Assembly: GCF_033807715.1 (NCBI RefSeq)
Contig: NC_084601.1
Span: 15,554,690-15,618,689 of the forward strand
From: Cololabis saira
Taxonomy: Eukaryota; Chordata; Actinopteri; Beloniformes; Belonidae
DNA: 64,000 bases
Reading direction: 5' to 3'
The position numbers were made by a program, and so were the translations under genes. The notes beneath the pieces were generated by a model, which was given only the letters and a program-made list of their open reading frames with translations, searched no databases and was not told the origin of the DNA. Within the stretch, counting starts at the first letter, position 1. Each line of letters opens with the position of its first letter. This document shows positions 48,278 to 60,531 of the stretch, one piece after another.

Positions 48278-49539
48278 AGTGTGTGTGTGTATGTGTGTAG
48301 TGAGAAGTAAACACTTTGATCTAACAAATCTCTAAGAAACTGCCTGTATACCCATAATCATCCTCAATCACATAATGACACAAGCAGAATGCCGTTAGAT
48401 GTTAAGCTGACTGCACCTCACACAAGATAATGCTCAAAGACCCTGAAACGGAGACAGAGATGCATGTGCACACAAAATGATGAAAGCAAGCAGGAAAACG
48501 CACACATGGACGTGATCTCTGGATTAGCATCGCTCCGTCTAAGACACAATGCAGCACAAGTCACAAACAAGGGCGCAGAAAATGTGGCCTTTATGAGTCA
48601 TTAAAACAAAGTCCTCAGTCAGTAATTGAGGTGGAGACATGTGCTCAGCAGCTGTCTGAGTCCCCCCACGGCACTGCTGGTGTGCGACGTCGCCCCCTGG
48701 CGGCACAGAACATTATACACATTTCAGAACTGCGGGAAACGCAGGAACTTCATATCCGTTCCTCAAAGAGAGATACAAAAAAGACTGGATTACCAAACAT
48801 ATGCTCAATATAAATCAATTTATATATAAATTATACCTTATTAAAAGATAAAATACCCAACTCACCCAACAGAATGCTGGAGGCCTGTGCAGACCAGACA
48901 TTACACTGCAAGGTCTGGACCTAACATCTTTTTATACTCTTTATCTATAGTTTTTGTCATAAAAATGCCTTTATCTAATTTCCAGTGAAAACCATTTTAA
49001 CAGACATAAAACCACATTCAAATACTCAACCCTTATCTATAAAAAATAATGTGAGGGGCCTGAAAATAGGTTTTTAGGTATCTTACAACTCCATCAATGT
49101 GCAGGTGAAGTGTCGCCTGACAGATGCTAGATGTGATCTAAGATGTACCTGCAAAGCAAATTTAAATTCATAAGCAGTACATCTGGATTTTAGGCTAGGT
49201 TAAGGGTAAATGCACAGAAAATTGTACATAGTCCCTTTTAAATAATTCAGACTTTGAAAACAATCTTAGGATTTATCATGTTTGTTTGATCATAAAGTAC
49301 AAGGGGACCTTTGCAGGTCTGAGCTGACAGGGTGCCGGTCAGAGCCTTGGAGGTAAAGACGCTATCATAACAAGTTAGTTTCATTGCTGATGGATGGCAG
49401 TTATTATTTAAAGTTATATACAGTTGTTACAAGAGACAATCAGCACAGGAAACGTGCAGACAGGTATGTGGGATTCTGCAGCACCTCTTCAGCTTTACTC
49501 AGTCAGGAGAAAGATGAGGAAGCCCATCATCCTATGTTG

Positions 49540-49960
49540 GAGAATTTAATTTAACAAAAGGGACATCCATCTGTCCCTAACAACTATAGACCTGTCGCCC
49601 TGATATCACACATCTTGAAAGCCCTCGAGCATACCTGAGTAAGCAAACAAGCAGGACAAACTGCAGTTTCCTTATCGTCATGGGGCTGAGTTGAGTTGAA
49701 TCTTTCAACAAACCCACTGTCATCTGGAAAAGGCAGCTCTGGCAGGATCATGTTCTTCAATTTTTCCAGTGTGTTTAACATGATTCAGCTTGTTTTATTA
49801 TGTAAGAATCTCCAGAACAGACGGGTGGATGCCTCCACCTGGATCACTGACTACCTGACAAACGGACCATAGTTTGTGAGACTCAAGGGTGTCTGACCAG
49901 GCGGTCAGCAGCTGTGCAACGGCTTCAGGAGATCCCTGCAGGCCACAGTTGTAAGCACAT
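49540..49960 (+). mobile_element. LINE reverse-transcriptase fragment
   Basis: Degenerate frame with NYRPVALISHILKALEH and later TDYLTN/VSDQAVSSCATASGDP-like parts, resembling Rex1-type reverse transcriptase. Many stops. Confidence 0.5.
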
Positions 49961-52060
49961 ATTCTCAGTTGAATGTACAGACAGCGTAACTGCAATATGT
50001 AATAAAGTATTACTGAATTAGACTCAACTGAACTGAAACAGAATCTGGAAATTGTTTTATTTGCATGTGTTGATGCAATAATACTTGAAATTGTTCACAA
50101 AAGATCACAAAATGAGAAATGGGTTTTTTAATAAATACTGCTCATTAGGAGTGACGGTATGGTAACAGGACCATGTATTTTGAAGGTTTGCTTTTTTCAT
50201 GCACTGTCAGCAGGAAACTACAGTCATGCTGCTTCATCACAGTTTTCCTGTATGCACAGACTTTATGATCTGCCCATATCTACACTTCAACTTCAACATT
50301 TGTCATGTCGCGTGCATACACATTTGTATCAAATACAGAGCCTAAATTACATGCAAATCGTTGCATTTAAAAAAAAAAAAGGTTTTCACAGTGAGTCCAC
50401 ACCTTCTTGAAGGGTGAGAATCAAGGCCGGGCTCAGATCCCGAACATAGAGGCCCTACAGTTGCAGAGTCTCGCCTCCTGTCGTTACCACCGTTGAAACG
50501 AAACAGCACACTCCTCAAACTGGCTTTCAGTAACATGCTAACGAGGGCCCTCTTATGTTGCTCGCTCCTTCCTGCCTGAATACAATATACTCTGTGTGCA
50601 GTAGCATTATCTAACCTACAGATGACACTGCAATACATGCTCTGCTGGCATAGTGTGTCTGTGTTGTCAGGGGCAAAGAGGTGATAACAACCTATTGCAT
50701 AAAGACAGGCGTCCTTCCCAGTGTTTCTCCTGTAAACTAGGCGAGGGCGTGTCTGCTGCTGGTGGTTATGACTGTGCACTTCTCAAGTGACTACAAAAGA
50801 AAAGTTTGATGATGAAAGACCTTGTGATGCAAACAGAGATAACAATCACTTTTCTGTCCGTTCAACTTTGAACCACAACGTATGTTTAAGCACTCAACAT
50901 TCTCTCCATTACTCCCAACCTCAACAAGCGTCAGAGCCCCACATTCCTTTATGCCATGAACATTGCTATTACTAGTCCTAAGCTTCTGGGCACACCCAGC
51001 CCTGACTCTCTTTTTCAAAGACTCTCCCCCCCACCCCTCCCGTCCAATCCTTTAACCCTTTTTTCGATGTTTTTCCTTCGCTCTGTTGTCATAGCAATAA
51101 GAGCAGTCAGGAAGTCAGCCTCATGCCCATGCAAAGGAGGGCATTTGTTTTGTTGGGTAAACAAATCTGCAGCACGAAGGCTCCACACAGAAACAGAGGT
51201 TGCAAGCTTTTCAGAGAAGACACGGTCTACTGAGCACCGCTGCCAGGACACATGTTCATTCATTCACCTACGTGCTCATTTCATCTTGGTGCAATCACGC
51301 AACTTCCCTCACTTCGTCGTCCTTCAAGTCAGTATTTGTAAAGTTTTCTTTTCGCAATCAAAATCGTTGAGACCAATCCGTTGACAATCTGTCATGCAAG
51401 TATTAGCTGAGTTATGAGGCAATAAGACCAGGCAGATTGCAGAGACACACTGGATCTCCACAGCCAGCAGGTCTTTAGTTTTATCTAACAAAATGGTCCT
51501 TCTAGTCCAGAACTGGTCTAAAAACTAACTACTGAGTAGACAATTAGACAAATAATGCTAGTACATTATTTCTTGAAATATTGTTCACACAGTTGTAGTT
51601 TGGTGGGTCTTTTTCTAACTTCTGCCTAAATTAGCTTTTAATTATTTATTATGGATGTTGTCATGGATGCCTGCAGTGACAGAAGGGACACAGAATGACA
51701 CTGAATAGGATTAAAGGGGTTTAGGAAATAGATGTGTGGATGGATAGTTATGCCTTTGTTGGGTGCAAAATCGGGAACATACAAAATAATGGCAGAAGGA
51801 GCTTTCAGAAAGTAAAATGTATATGTAATTGGCTTTAAGAGTAAAAGTCTGGTTGTTTAAATGGAAATGAAGATCTTAGCAAACTATGTGTTAATTTAAA
51901 GGGCCTTAACCTCTGTAGCTCCGGAATGTACCTGCCACTCTGTCTGACTTGGCTGACTTTAAACTCTCACCTTGATTAGTTTCCTTTCTTTTACATTGTT
52001 GTCTACGTCACTTCAGTTAAACGAGCCAGCCCGCCCATTATTTTAAATTGCACGTATTTG

Positions 52061-52231
52061 TCCCCGCCCCTCACTCTAATCCCTGGCTGTGATTGGTCAA
52101 GAGGGATGTCAGTCAACTGCTGCTCGACCAAGCCCCTCCCCCTGAGCGAGTCTCTGCTGGAGCTGTGAAACGAGGGAGAGCCTGTAACGCAGCGCTGCCG
52201 GGAAGGATGTGGTAGCTGTCGCCAAATAACC
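52061..52231 (+). promoter_or_regulatory. probable osbpl3 promoter and noncoding first exon
   Basis: A GC box (TCCCCGCCCC, 52061-52070) and an inverted CCAAT box (ATTGG, 52092-52096) are followed by a CpG-rich stretch ending in a consensus donor AATAACC/GTAAGT at 52231. No long reading frame. It is the only strong plus-strand promoter-like sequence between tril and the osbpl3 coding exons. The 8.1-kb intron to 60341 is inferred, not proven. Confidence 0.5.
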
Positions 52232-52371
52232 GTAAGTTGACCATATCTGTCTTTTTTTTATATATTTATTAACTCTCAAAACTCAGGTAAAAGTGGGTCT
52301 GCTCCTCCGGTGTTCCGCTTGAATGAAGCGGCAGAGCTGACATCGCTGGTCGCGCTGCCCGCCGCTGACGC

Positions 52372-52475
52372 TCAAGGCTGATTTATGGTCCCGCGTTACA
52401 CCAACGCAGAGCCTACAGCGTACCCTACGCCGTAGGCTCTGCGTCGATTTAACGCAGACCATAATTCCGGCTTCA
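52372..52475. mobile_element. GC-rich foldback MITE, copy C
   Basis: Starts AAGGCTGATTTATGGTCCCG and ends TTTAACGCAGACCATAATTC, with ACGCAGAGCCTACAGCG inside. Begins about 140 bp after the osbpl3 first-exon donor. Confidence 0.75.
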
Positions 52476-52829
52476 GCGTGAAATATCTCTTTCGATAGAA
52501 TTACTAATGCGCTGCTCTTGATATTTTGACCTCGGCTGTTGCGGGAGAGTCTGCTTATATACATTAAAACTGAGATTGTTTTGTCGAAGCTTCATGAATC
52601 TCGCCGATAGGGAAATCCTAGGACGTTTTGTAAACGCTGACAAGTTTGACTTGCCGTGTTGGCAGCAGGAGCCACCTGTAGTCCCTGTGGACTTAATACA
52701 TATTTGATTTATGTGCATTAATCACTTCTCTTTTGAGATTCCCCACGATATAATCAAATAGCACTTATTTTTTATTATTATAATTGTTCTGCCCATTTAT
52801 AATAATAAATGGTGAGATTGCACTGAGCC

Positions 52830-53563
52830 CAGGGGCGAAAATCCCGGGGGGGACAGGGGGGACAAGTCCCCCCCATTAGTAAAGCTGTCCCCCCCTAGAA
52901 TAATTTGAGACAGAATTAATAATTTTGTAACAATGTAGTAGTATTTAGTAGTGATGCACCAAAATGAAAATTTGCGGCCAAAACCGAAATCGAAAATAAT
53001 AATAAACAGTAAAATCTCATTACACTTAAAACAAGACTCATCACTGGGAAAAAAACTACAATTTTCACCTGTTTCAAGTAGATTTTCACTTGGAATAAGT
53101 AAAAAAAATCTGCCAGTGGGACAAGATTTATCTTCTTATTACAAGCAAAAAAAATCTTGTTCCACTGGCAGATTTTTCTACTTATTTCAAGTGAAAATCT
53201 ACTTGAAACAGGTGAAAATTGTTGTTTTTTCCAGTGAGTCTTGTTTTAAGTGTAATGAGATTTTTTTTAACTAAAAATGAGACATTTTAACTAGAAATAA
53301 GACAGATATTCTTGTTAAGATTTTGGGTTTTTGCAGTGTATTATGTCAGATGTGCTGTATTATTGCCACCTTCCACCTAATACCATTGTTTTGTATTACT
53401 CTTAGAAAGGTCTTCTGCCTGTTTGCGAGATAGAGATGAAAATGTCAAAATACTGTATTAAAGGAAGGCTAAGACTTTTATTCCTTGTCCCCCCCTGGAT
53501 TTATTCTCTAAAATGTTACTGTTTATTGTCCCCCCCAACTATGAAACGGGATTTTCGCCCCTG
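52830..53563. mobile_element. full-length nonautonomous hAT-like element, copy 2
   Basis: Same ends as copy 1 (CAGGGGCGAAAATCCCG and inverse). Perfect 8-bp duplication ACTGAGCC (52822-52829, 53564-53571). 734 bp. The internal foldback spans 53011-53266. Confidence 0.9.
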
Positions 53564-54840
53564 ACTGAGCCTGTTCAGCTTTATTTACGGAAGACTTTGT
53601 AGTTTACATGTTTAGTAGAGATGGTTTTCCTGCAGGCTGCAAATGAAATGATTAACATTAAGTGCTCAATCAAAACCAAACAAAATCAGCTCTGAGATAA
53701 TCCTTTCTGTGTGGTTTTTGTGGAGCCTGAGTGACTTTGTTCTCATTATACTGTAAGTCGATACCGGTCTTGAGCACCTCCTGGTCCAGACAAGATCATT
53801 TTATGCATGAGCAGTGATGGCATCACATTCACTGATATAGGCTTTTGTGCCGCCTTGCAAACCCAGAGCTAAAGCCATGAGTAAACACAACTGCAGCCCT
53901 GTACGTTTAACACGTTTAATTTCCCAGCGAGGCTATTATATGTGAATGATTTCACATTACAGAAGTAATAGTTGGGAAATTGGTTCAATTGTAATGCAGA
54001 TCCTCTAGTTACTGTAAATGATCTAGTTATCTACAAAGAGCATCTGTTTAGTTCCAGTTTCCAGTTTTTGTTTATATAATCAAAACAAAATGAACATAAA
54101 GGATTTTCCAACTTTCAGCCTTTTTCTTGTGAAGTTTAACAATGTTTACTCCTATAGTACTCTGTTTTTTCAGTGTACTTTCAGCTGTGGTTGGGGAAAT
54201 GTAACACTTAAACTAGCAATGAAAGAAAATAAACACTCAAGTAATATTGCTTTAGCTTTGTTTTGCAACTTGATTGGTGCTTTCTCATTTTAATGGAGAG
54301 GTGTCTGATTCGAAATAAATTGCTCTGACTTTATGGTCTATGTTGTCATTGATTGTCATGCAGACTCAACAAGGGCAAAGTGGGAAAATAACATCTACTT
54401 GATATTAGAGCCAACAAGGATTTTATGGAAATATTACAGCTTCAGAAGAGATTACTAGCACAATATGTCCTCATAGTTTTAAATGTGACCGCTTGTTCCC
54501 CCCTCATTTAAATTTCCATAACAGCTCTGTGAAATAAAGTCAGATCTGAAGAGCGACTTGATGTATGAAAAACCTAAATTCCTACTAGTTTGATCACTGA
54601 TTTTTGGCATTGATAACTTGGCTGAATAGAAAGGTATTATATGAATGTGACTGTCAACATTAAACAGCCAGGGTATTACTGTTACACATTATCAACACCA
54701 AAACCATGGTGTTTTGTGCATTTAAACCAGTTGTGTAGCATAATAGCCAAGATGTGATAGTTCATAGAAATGGGTCATTTATAAAAAAAAAAAAGAACCT
54801 TCACAGTAAAAGAAAGTCTATTTTCTTAATTTGCTATATA

Positions 54841-54916
54841 CAGTACAGACCAAAGGTTTGGACACACTTCCCCATTTGTTTGAATGAGAAGAGGTGTCCA
54901 AATGTTTGGTATACTG
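54841..54916. mobile_element. 76-bp palindrome of Tc1-like ends, copy 3
   Basis: CAGTACAGACCAAAGGTTTG with the inverse TGTTTGGTATACTG at the other end, flanked by TA. Slightly more diverged than the copies at 42.3 kb. Confidence 0.75.
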
Positions 54917-56645
54917 TATGTTTTTTTTTCTTCAGCCACATGCCACCATAACTTTTTTTTTTCTTCTTTGGTACAATTAATTTTTACTCTGGGTCTGACT
55001 CCCATGGGTACAGCACCAAAGGTTGCAGCTGGATGCCACTGGATAGGCACACAACCAATGGGAGAAAGTGTGCGACATACACAGAGCAACATCCATACGA
55101 AACGCATTAAAAAGGATGGGCAGTGGATTAGCAATGCAGGTGAATGACTGCTGTTGGTTTTGCAGTGAAAACCTGCTATTCCAAGGTGTTGTCATCAACT
55201 CTGCAACTGTCTTTGTCTTGGTTGTTTAGTTGCTGTTGGATGCTCCGGTATGAGTCATTGCGTAAAGCCGCCTCTGTTCTCTTGCAATTGGTTTAATAGG
55301 TTCTGTACCGGTGGAAATGGCTGTGAACGAAATTGATTCAGTCTTTACACATAGATCTTTTCAGGTTATTCATATGTTATACCTGCACATGTTACACATG
55401 TTATAAATGGCTTTTATTTTATACATTATATTGAAATATTGGAAAGTATTTTCATACACAGTCACATTTGTTAACATCCATCCTCCTTGCTAAAGTGCTC
55501 TTGAGCAAGAGATACATTTCCTGCTCCAGGTGTGCAGGCTTGTCCTCTAGCACTGCTATTATCTAAAGCACGATTGTGTCACAGAGTCTGTTTTATGTCG
55601 ATCAGCTGACTGCTGTCCAGCTGACTTTTTTTTTCTTTCCCTTTTTTCTTTTCTTCGCTGCTCCAATTCTGGGACATAAAAGTCCAACGTGGCTGATATG
55701 AATCACTGATTTATCTCTGTGTCACTTTTTCTCCTTTACACAACACCCACTGAAAAGCTGGTAAATACGGACTCGGCCAATATGCCAAGTGGTTGCTCTG
55801 AGAATAGCCCACCTGTGCCTGTATGAAGTTGAAGGATGTAGTGGCCTACATCCATTCAGGAGCAGCGACTGTCGCAGAAATTCATGTGAAATCGTCTTTC
55901 TGCTGGTGCAGCGTCTATAAACAGTCCCATGTTGATGCCCTCACATTTTTCATTAACAAAAAACAAACTAAATATGTTGGGGCCTTGAGTTTTCTTTTTC
56001 TTTTTTGTATCCATAGCAACCTGGGATTGAGCTTTCACACAAAGTGTCCCTTGTCTCAGCAGGAAATACAAAAGGCGTCTTTTGTGAAGCAGATTTTGAA
56101 AAATATGTTGGTCAGGAAACTGAGGGTATGTCTTTTCTCAGACTTGCTCACTTAGTAGATACAGAAATATATTGCATGACATATTGGGGCTGTTTTGTCG
56201 CTTTTGATCAACTGCAGATAATCACATTAGTTGTTTTTCTCTGACTTTGTTTCAGAAACAGACATCTTTTCTCCCTTTCAGATAGGATTAAAATAGTTTC
56301 AAAGCAGTCTCAACTATCATCATTTACACTTGAAGTCAGCAGACAGATAAATACAGCTGCCATCAACCATGTCAAAACTATATGCTGCTAGACATCCGTT
56401 TCTCCATTTTTGTTTGAACTATAAATACGTGTTGCCAGATGCAAGTCTATTTAAAGCTTCTTATGCTGCTTTCTGATAATCACTGGATCATCCACAGATT
56501 TAGCCTGATAATTCTGAAATCTGTAAGGATCTTTTTTCAGCCCTTGCAAAGCAGTAATGGGGAGGATATACAGCTATGTAGACTGTCAGGTTGAAGATGC
56601 AGGTCGTGCTGATGCAAGAACATGTGGCAGAAAGTGGATGGAGAG

Positions 56646-57306
56646 TAGGGCTGGGCGATATGGACACAAAGTCATATCTCGATATTTTCTAGCTGAATGG
56701 CGATACTCGATATATATCTCGATATTTTTTCCGTGCCATAATTGGGGTTTCCCCCAAAGCATTATAGCATAGCATCTCTGTTAGCTTCATTTTTTTCTGA
56801 GGCAAACCCTTAAAAAAACAGTCAGTTTTAATAAAAAGCCTCGTGCCAAATGTCACACAGGTGCCTTTGTTAACAGAGGTCTGCACAATATCAAAATGTA
56901 TAAAACAAATGAAATAAAAATAAACTGCCTGCATATATAGAATAAAAATGCTTCTTGAATAAAATAAAACAAATATCCCTTTCCTGCATAACAATTAAAT
57001 TAAATTACACTGTGCAATTAATACAATGTAGACAGTAACAGGCAGACTTTTCCACTGAGGTTGACAGTTATGCAAATAACAAAACATTTGTGCAAATCTC
57101 AAATAAAACATTCAAGTCAATTTGTCACAAAATAAGCTATATCAAAATCATGAAAAAAAAAAATGTAAAAAAAAAAAAAGATATGTAAAAAAATATATAT
57201 ATATATATTTTTTTTTTAAATCGATATAAACGATATTGTCTCGTACCATATCGTGTTTGAAAATATATCGATATATATTAAAATCTCGATATATCGCCCA
57301 GCCCTA
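56646..57306. mobile_element. nonautonomous hAT-like element with perfect target duplication
   Basis: Ends TAGGGCTGGGCGATATGG / ATATCGCCCAGCCCTA. Flanked by ATGGAGAG at 56638-56645 and 57307-57314. 661 bp, AT-rich interior, no transposase. Confidence 0.9.
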
Positions 57307-58767
57307 ATGGAGAGGCTGCTCCATCCAAGTCCTCGTGTTTGTCATGACAGTACTGGAAACTCCAGCCTGGCCATCTTTCAGGTGTCAGCCTTAAGCTGTG
57401 TGACATTAACATTTGACTTTGCTTTAAACAGATCCCAGGATTTTTAAATTTGTATATATAAACTGTACTTAATGTAGTCATGCTTATCTTAAAAATGGTT
57501 TTGGTTAAGTTGTGGTTCCGTTTTAATTGTATACATAAATCCAGTAACTTGTGCACATCTGTTCTTAGTCTAACCCTCACTTTCCTTTTTAAACTTGACA
57601 GTCCCATTTCAACAGGGGGACATAAAGAAAAAAAATGGGCACAATTCAGGGGCCTTTTAGGTACTTTTGCACAGCAGAAGAAAATTGAAACTAAAGTGGA
57701 CAGAACAGATGTGCACATACTCATCTTGGCAAGTTGATTGTTCAACCAGGCAGCCATAGTGCTGCTAAATGTTGCTCTGTGGTCTAATAAGTAGTGACCA
57801 AACTGTTGATCTTTTCTCTCCCTCTTTCCTTCATCTTATCAGCTGATCTCACAAGTCTCACAAGTTCTGACACTTAATGCAAAGGTGCAAAATAGTCACT
57901 TTTCCACCACTTTTAAGCCCTTTAGCCCCTTATTTTGGCCTTGTGATTATTTAGCATTGGCCCTCTGCCACAATATTCACTGTTAAGAGACCATTAACGA
58001 GGTGCTGGGGGATTAATGATTGACTTGCATTATGTTACACCAGAAGCAAGGAACATAAACTCTCCTGGTCTTTCAGCGCCGGAGGTTCGGTGGTGTACAG
58101 TCCTGCAGTAATCACTCAGTGGGGGAACTCGTAAGTGAGATGTTAAGAGACTCATGTCTCTGCTTCGTTCACAGTTTATATACAGCAGATAGTCCTTTTG
58201 TAGCTTTTACAAGAGATTCGACACAAGCTAGTAAAGTGCAGGAGTATCATGAGGCTCTGAGTCCTCGATGAAAAATATTCTCACTGATGAACTGAAGGGA
58301 TTTTTTTTTAGTTTTTTGTTGTTGTTGAGGTTTTACTCTCAGGAAGTGCGTGGTTGTAAATTTTGCTATTAAGTTGAAAGAGAAAAATAATGAGGAAGTG
58401 TAGAAAGGATCTGATGCTTCTACTCCAGCACATTTGGTTTTATTATAAGATTTAAGATGGAGCTGTAAAATCGACACTAAGCTACTGTACCAAGTGCAAA
58501 AACAAACAGTTTTATGGTTGAACTAATGTACTTTGTGTTGTTATATTCAAATACTACATATAGGTGCATTTAAATGGCTGTAATATGCAAATATTTTATG
58601 TAATGTATTCTAATTTTGCTTTATGTCAGTAAATCGTCGGATGAAGCTGAAGACAGCAAGCAAATATTGGCCTGAAAAGTGCAAACTGAACAGCTTGATG
58701 AGCTAAATCGAACTCCTCCAAGGTTATCTTTTGGAAACCTACTCAAATGTGCTGTCTGTCCTTTTAG

Positions 58768-58788
58768 CCTGTGCCCCGGAGCTGTGAA
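58768..58788 (+). other. possible 21-bp noncoding micro-exon in osbpl3 intron 1
   Basis: A pyrimidine tract and acceptor (TGTCCTTTTAG) and a consensus donor (TGAA/GTAAGTGG) enclose 21 bases. Could be an alternative 5' UTR exon; chance pairing of signals is quite possible. Confidence 0.2.
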
Positions 58789-60340
58789 GTAAGTGGGCCG
58801 TCGGTGTGTTCAGTCTGCTTTTAGTAGTGTTTACTGTAGCTAGCCTGGTGTTATGGTGTGTCAGAGGTATCGAAGCAGGGAGCACATTCTTTCTGTTGAT
58901 GACTCATGTCCTGTACTCGGCAGGCTGCAGACTGTGAGCAAGGCCTTGGGGAACTTCAAAATAAACACACACACTCATTTAAACCACCAGCGCACTTGTA
59001 GAGGTTGTAGCTCTAGATATAAAAATCCACAAGTCTACACAGATTTGCATGCGTTCGCGCAGGCGCAAAGGCGGCAGGACTTCCCAGAAGACAGGAATTC
59101 ATTTCTCATATGTGCAACGCTCATCCATGGAAACAGACCTTTTGACAGGACCAGCAAACAAAGGGAGGGGTATTTAAACACACACAGAGGCCTATCTAAC
59201 ACACAGCACGCAGGCAGGTTGGGATATAACATTTGGGATGAAGAAAGGTGTTGCATCACAGTGTGAGTGTGTGTTTCTGGAATTACAGTGATTTATTTCA
59301 CCCTAAAATGTGGTGGTGTTAACATTTCAGTTCTGATGCATCATGCTTGAGGGCAGTAATCAGCCATTCATGGTAGCCAGAAAGAAGATATTTCTCTTTA
59401 AAATACATGATCTAAATGAAAGACCATTGTCCAAGAGAAAATGAGCTGAAAGTCTACACTTTGATCACATATTGATTGTTTTTATGAAGCTGATGGGAAG
59501 AGAATGTATCCACGTGTCTGTCTTTGCATATACTCACAGTTGTCCTCAAACTATGTATAGTTTTCATGTCTGCCACCTGGGACACCTGGTATACCCCATC
59601 CAACCTGTAACATGTTGAAAGAGGAAGAAAGATGGGGGGGGGGGCACAAAACACTGTATGCAAGTGGAATGACTGCCAAATTGTACGCGTGTGCAGTTGA
59701 AGCCTCTTGGTGTTATACAAGCGCGTATAAATATGCATGGATGGAAGATAAGGAACATGGGATTATAAAACATCGGTACTGGTCTCAAATGCTTAACTCT
59801 TAACGTCATCATTATGGCCTCATGTGATGTTTTAACCTGAGAGAGTTTGGCATTAACGATGCTGAAGTTGCAGCTAGTGTGCTCCAAAGTCAGACAGTTT
59901 AGTGTTTGATTCTTTTATAATATCATCACAGTTTTGCTTGTTTGGTGTTGTGCGGGTTATCGTGGCTGCATTTTCAGCTCTCACATGCTTCCATCACAAT
60001 ACAAGAGCAGCGATCAAAGTAAGTGGGTCTTTGATCGGTTCTGCCACGGCCATAAATACTGACTTTAAAGCTTTTGTTTGAACTTGTGCATATACTTAGT
60101 TCTCATGAATCAAAACAGTCCGCAGAAGGACACGCAGCATTCGGAGCACATCTATTCATAGTGTGAGAGCTCGTGATAATGATTGTAGTCAGGATATTTG
60201 TGTCAAGCTTCCCTAAAACTCTGCTACTTTTGTCTTTGGGAATCTTAAAGTCAGTCAGACACATGATAAAAGATTCCTCAGCTGCGCGTCTCTTTACAAT
60301 AGGTGTAATAATCCTTCCTGCTTGTAACCTTTCTCTGCAG

Positions 60341-60468
60341 TGCTGACTGTTGGCTTGGCCTTCAAAGGTCAGAGCGGGGCTCCCGGTGGCTTGGCTGTGA
60401 TCTCGGTTTTCGGCGTTTCCACAGAGACAAGACAACACTCGGCAGAGAGCAGCCGAGTTGCAAGAAAG
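60341..60468 (+). other. osbpl3 5' UTR part of first coding exon
   Basis: Starts after TTTCTCTGCAG. The reading frame of the protein is open through this whole segment without an ATG before 60469, so an in-frame N-terminal extension from an upstream exon cannot be excluded. Confidence 0.5.
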
Positions 60469-60531
60469 ATGACGTCGCCGTCGCCCACTCACAGCGACAG
60501 CAGCAGCTCCTCCAAACACGACAGCCACCAG
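60469..60531 (+). CDS. osbpl3: osbpl3 coding exon 1
   Basis: ATG at 60469 (AAGAAAG-ATG-A) gives [20 protein letters not shown] then Gln. Donor CACCAG/GTACCT. Corresponds to the human Ser-rich start ending SSKQGSRQ. Confidence 0.85.

Larger units (their letters stand above)
41231..52060. other. tril-osbpl3 intergenic region
   Basis: No certain gene. Contains AT microsatellite DNA (41255-41286), MITEs (41652-41858, 42061-42282), Tc1 palindromes, LINE remnants (43360-43930, 49540-49960), a Tc1-like pseudogene (44400-45380), a GT repeat (47459-47509) and the short reading-frame cluster at 47.5-48.3 kb. 45.4-47.4 kb and 50.0-52.0 kb show nothing recognisable. Confidence 0.7.
52232..60340. other. 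osbpl3 intron 1 (inferred)
   Basis: Contains MITE copy C, hAT-like copy 2, a Tc1 palindrome (54841-54916) and a second hAT-like element (56646-57306). An X-box-like motif lies at 56007-56020. The remainder (57.3-60.3 kb) shows nothing beyond a possible micro-exon. Confidence 0.5.

Noticed and set aside
58853..59266. 137-residue plus-strand frame
   Set aside because: No family recognised, no repeats of conserved motifs, no splice or start context; length is compatible with chance.
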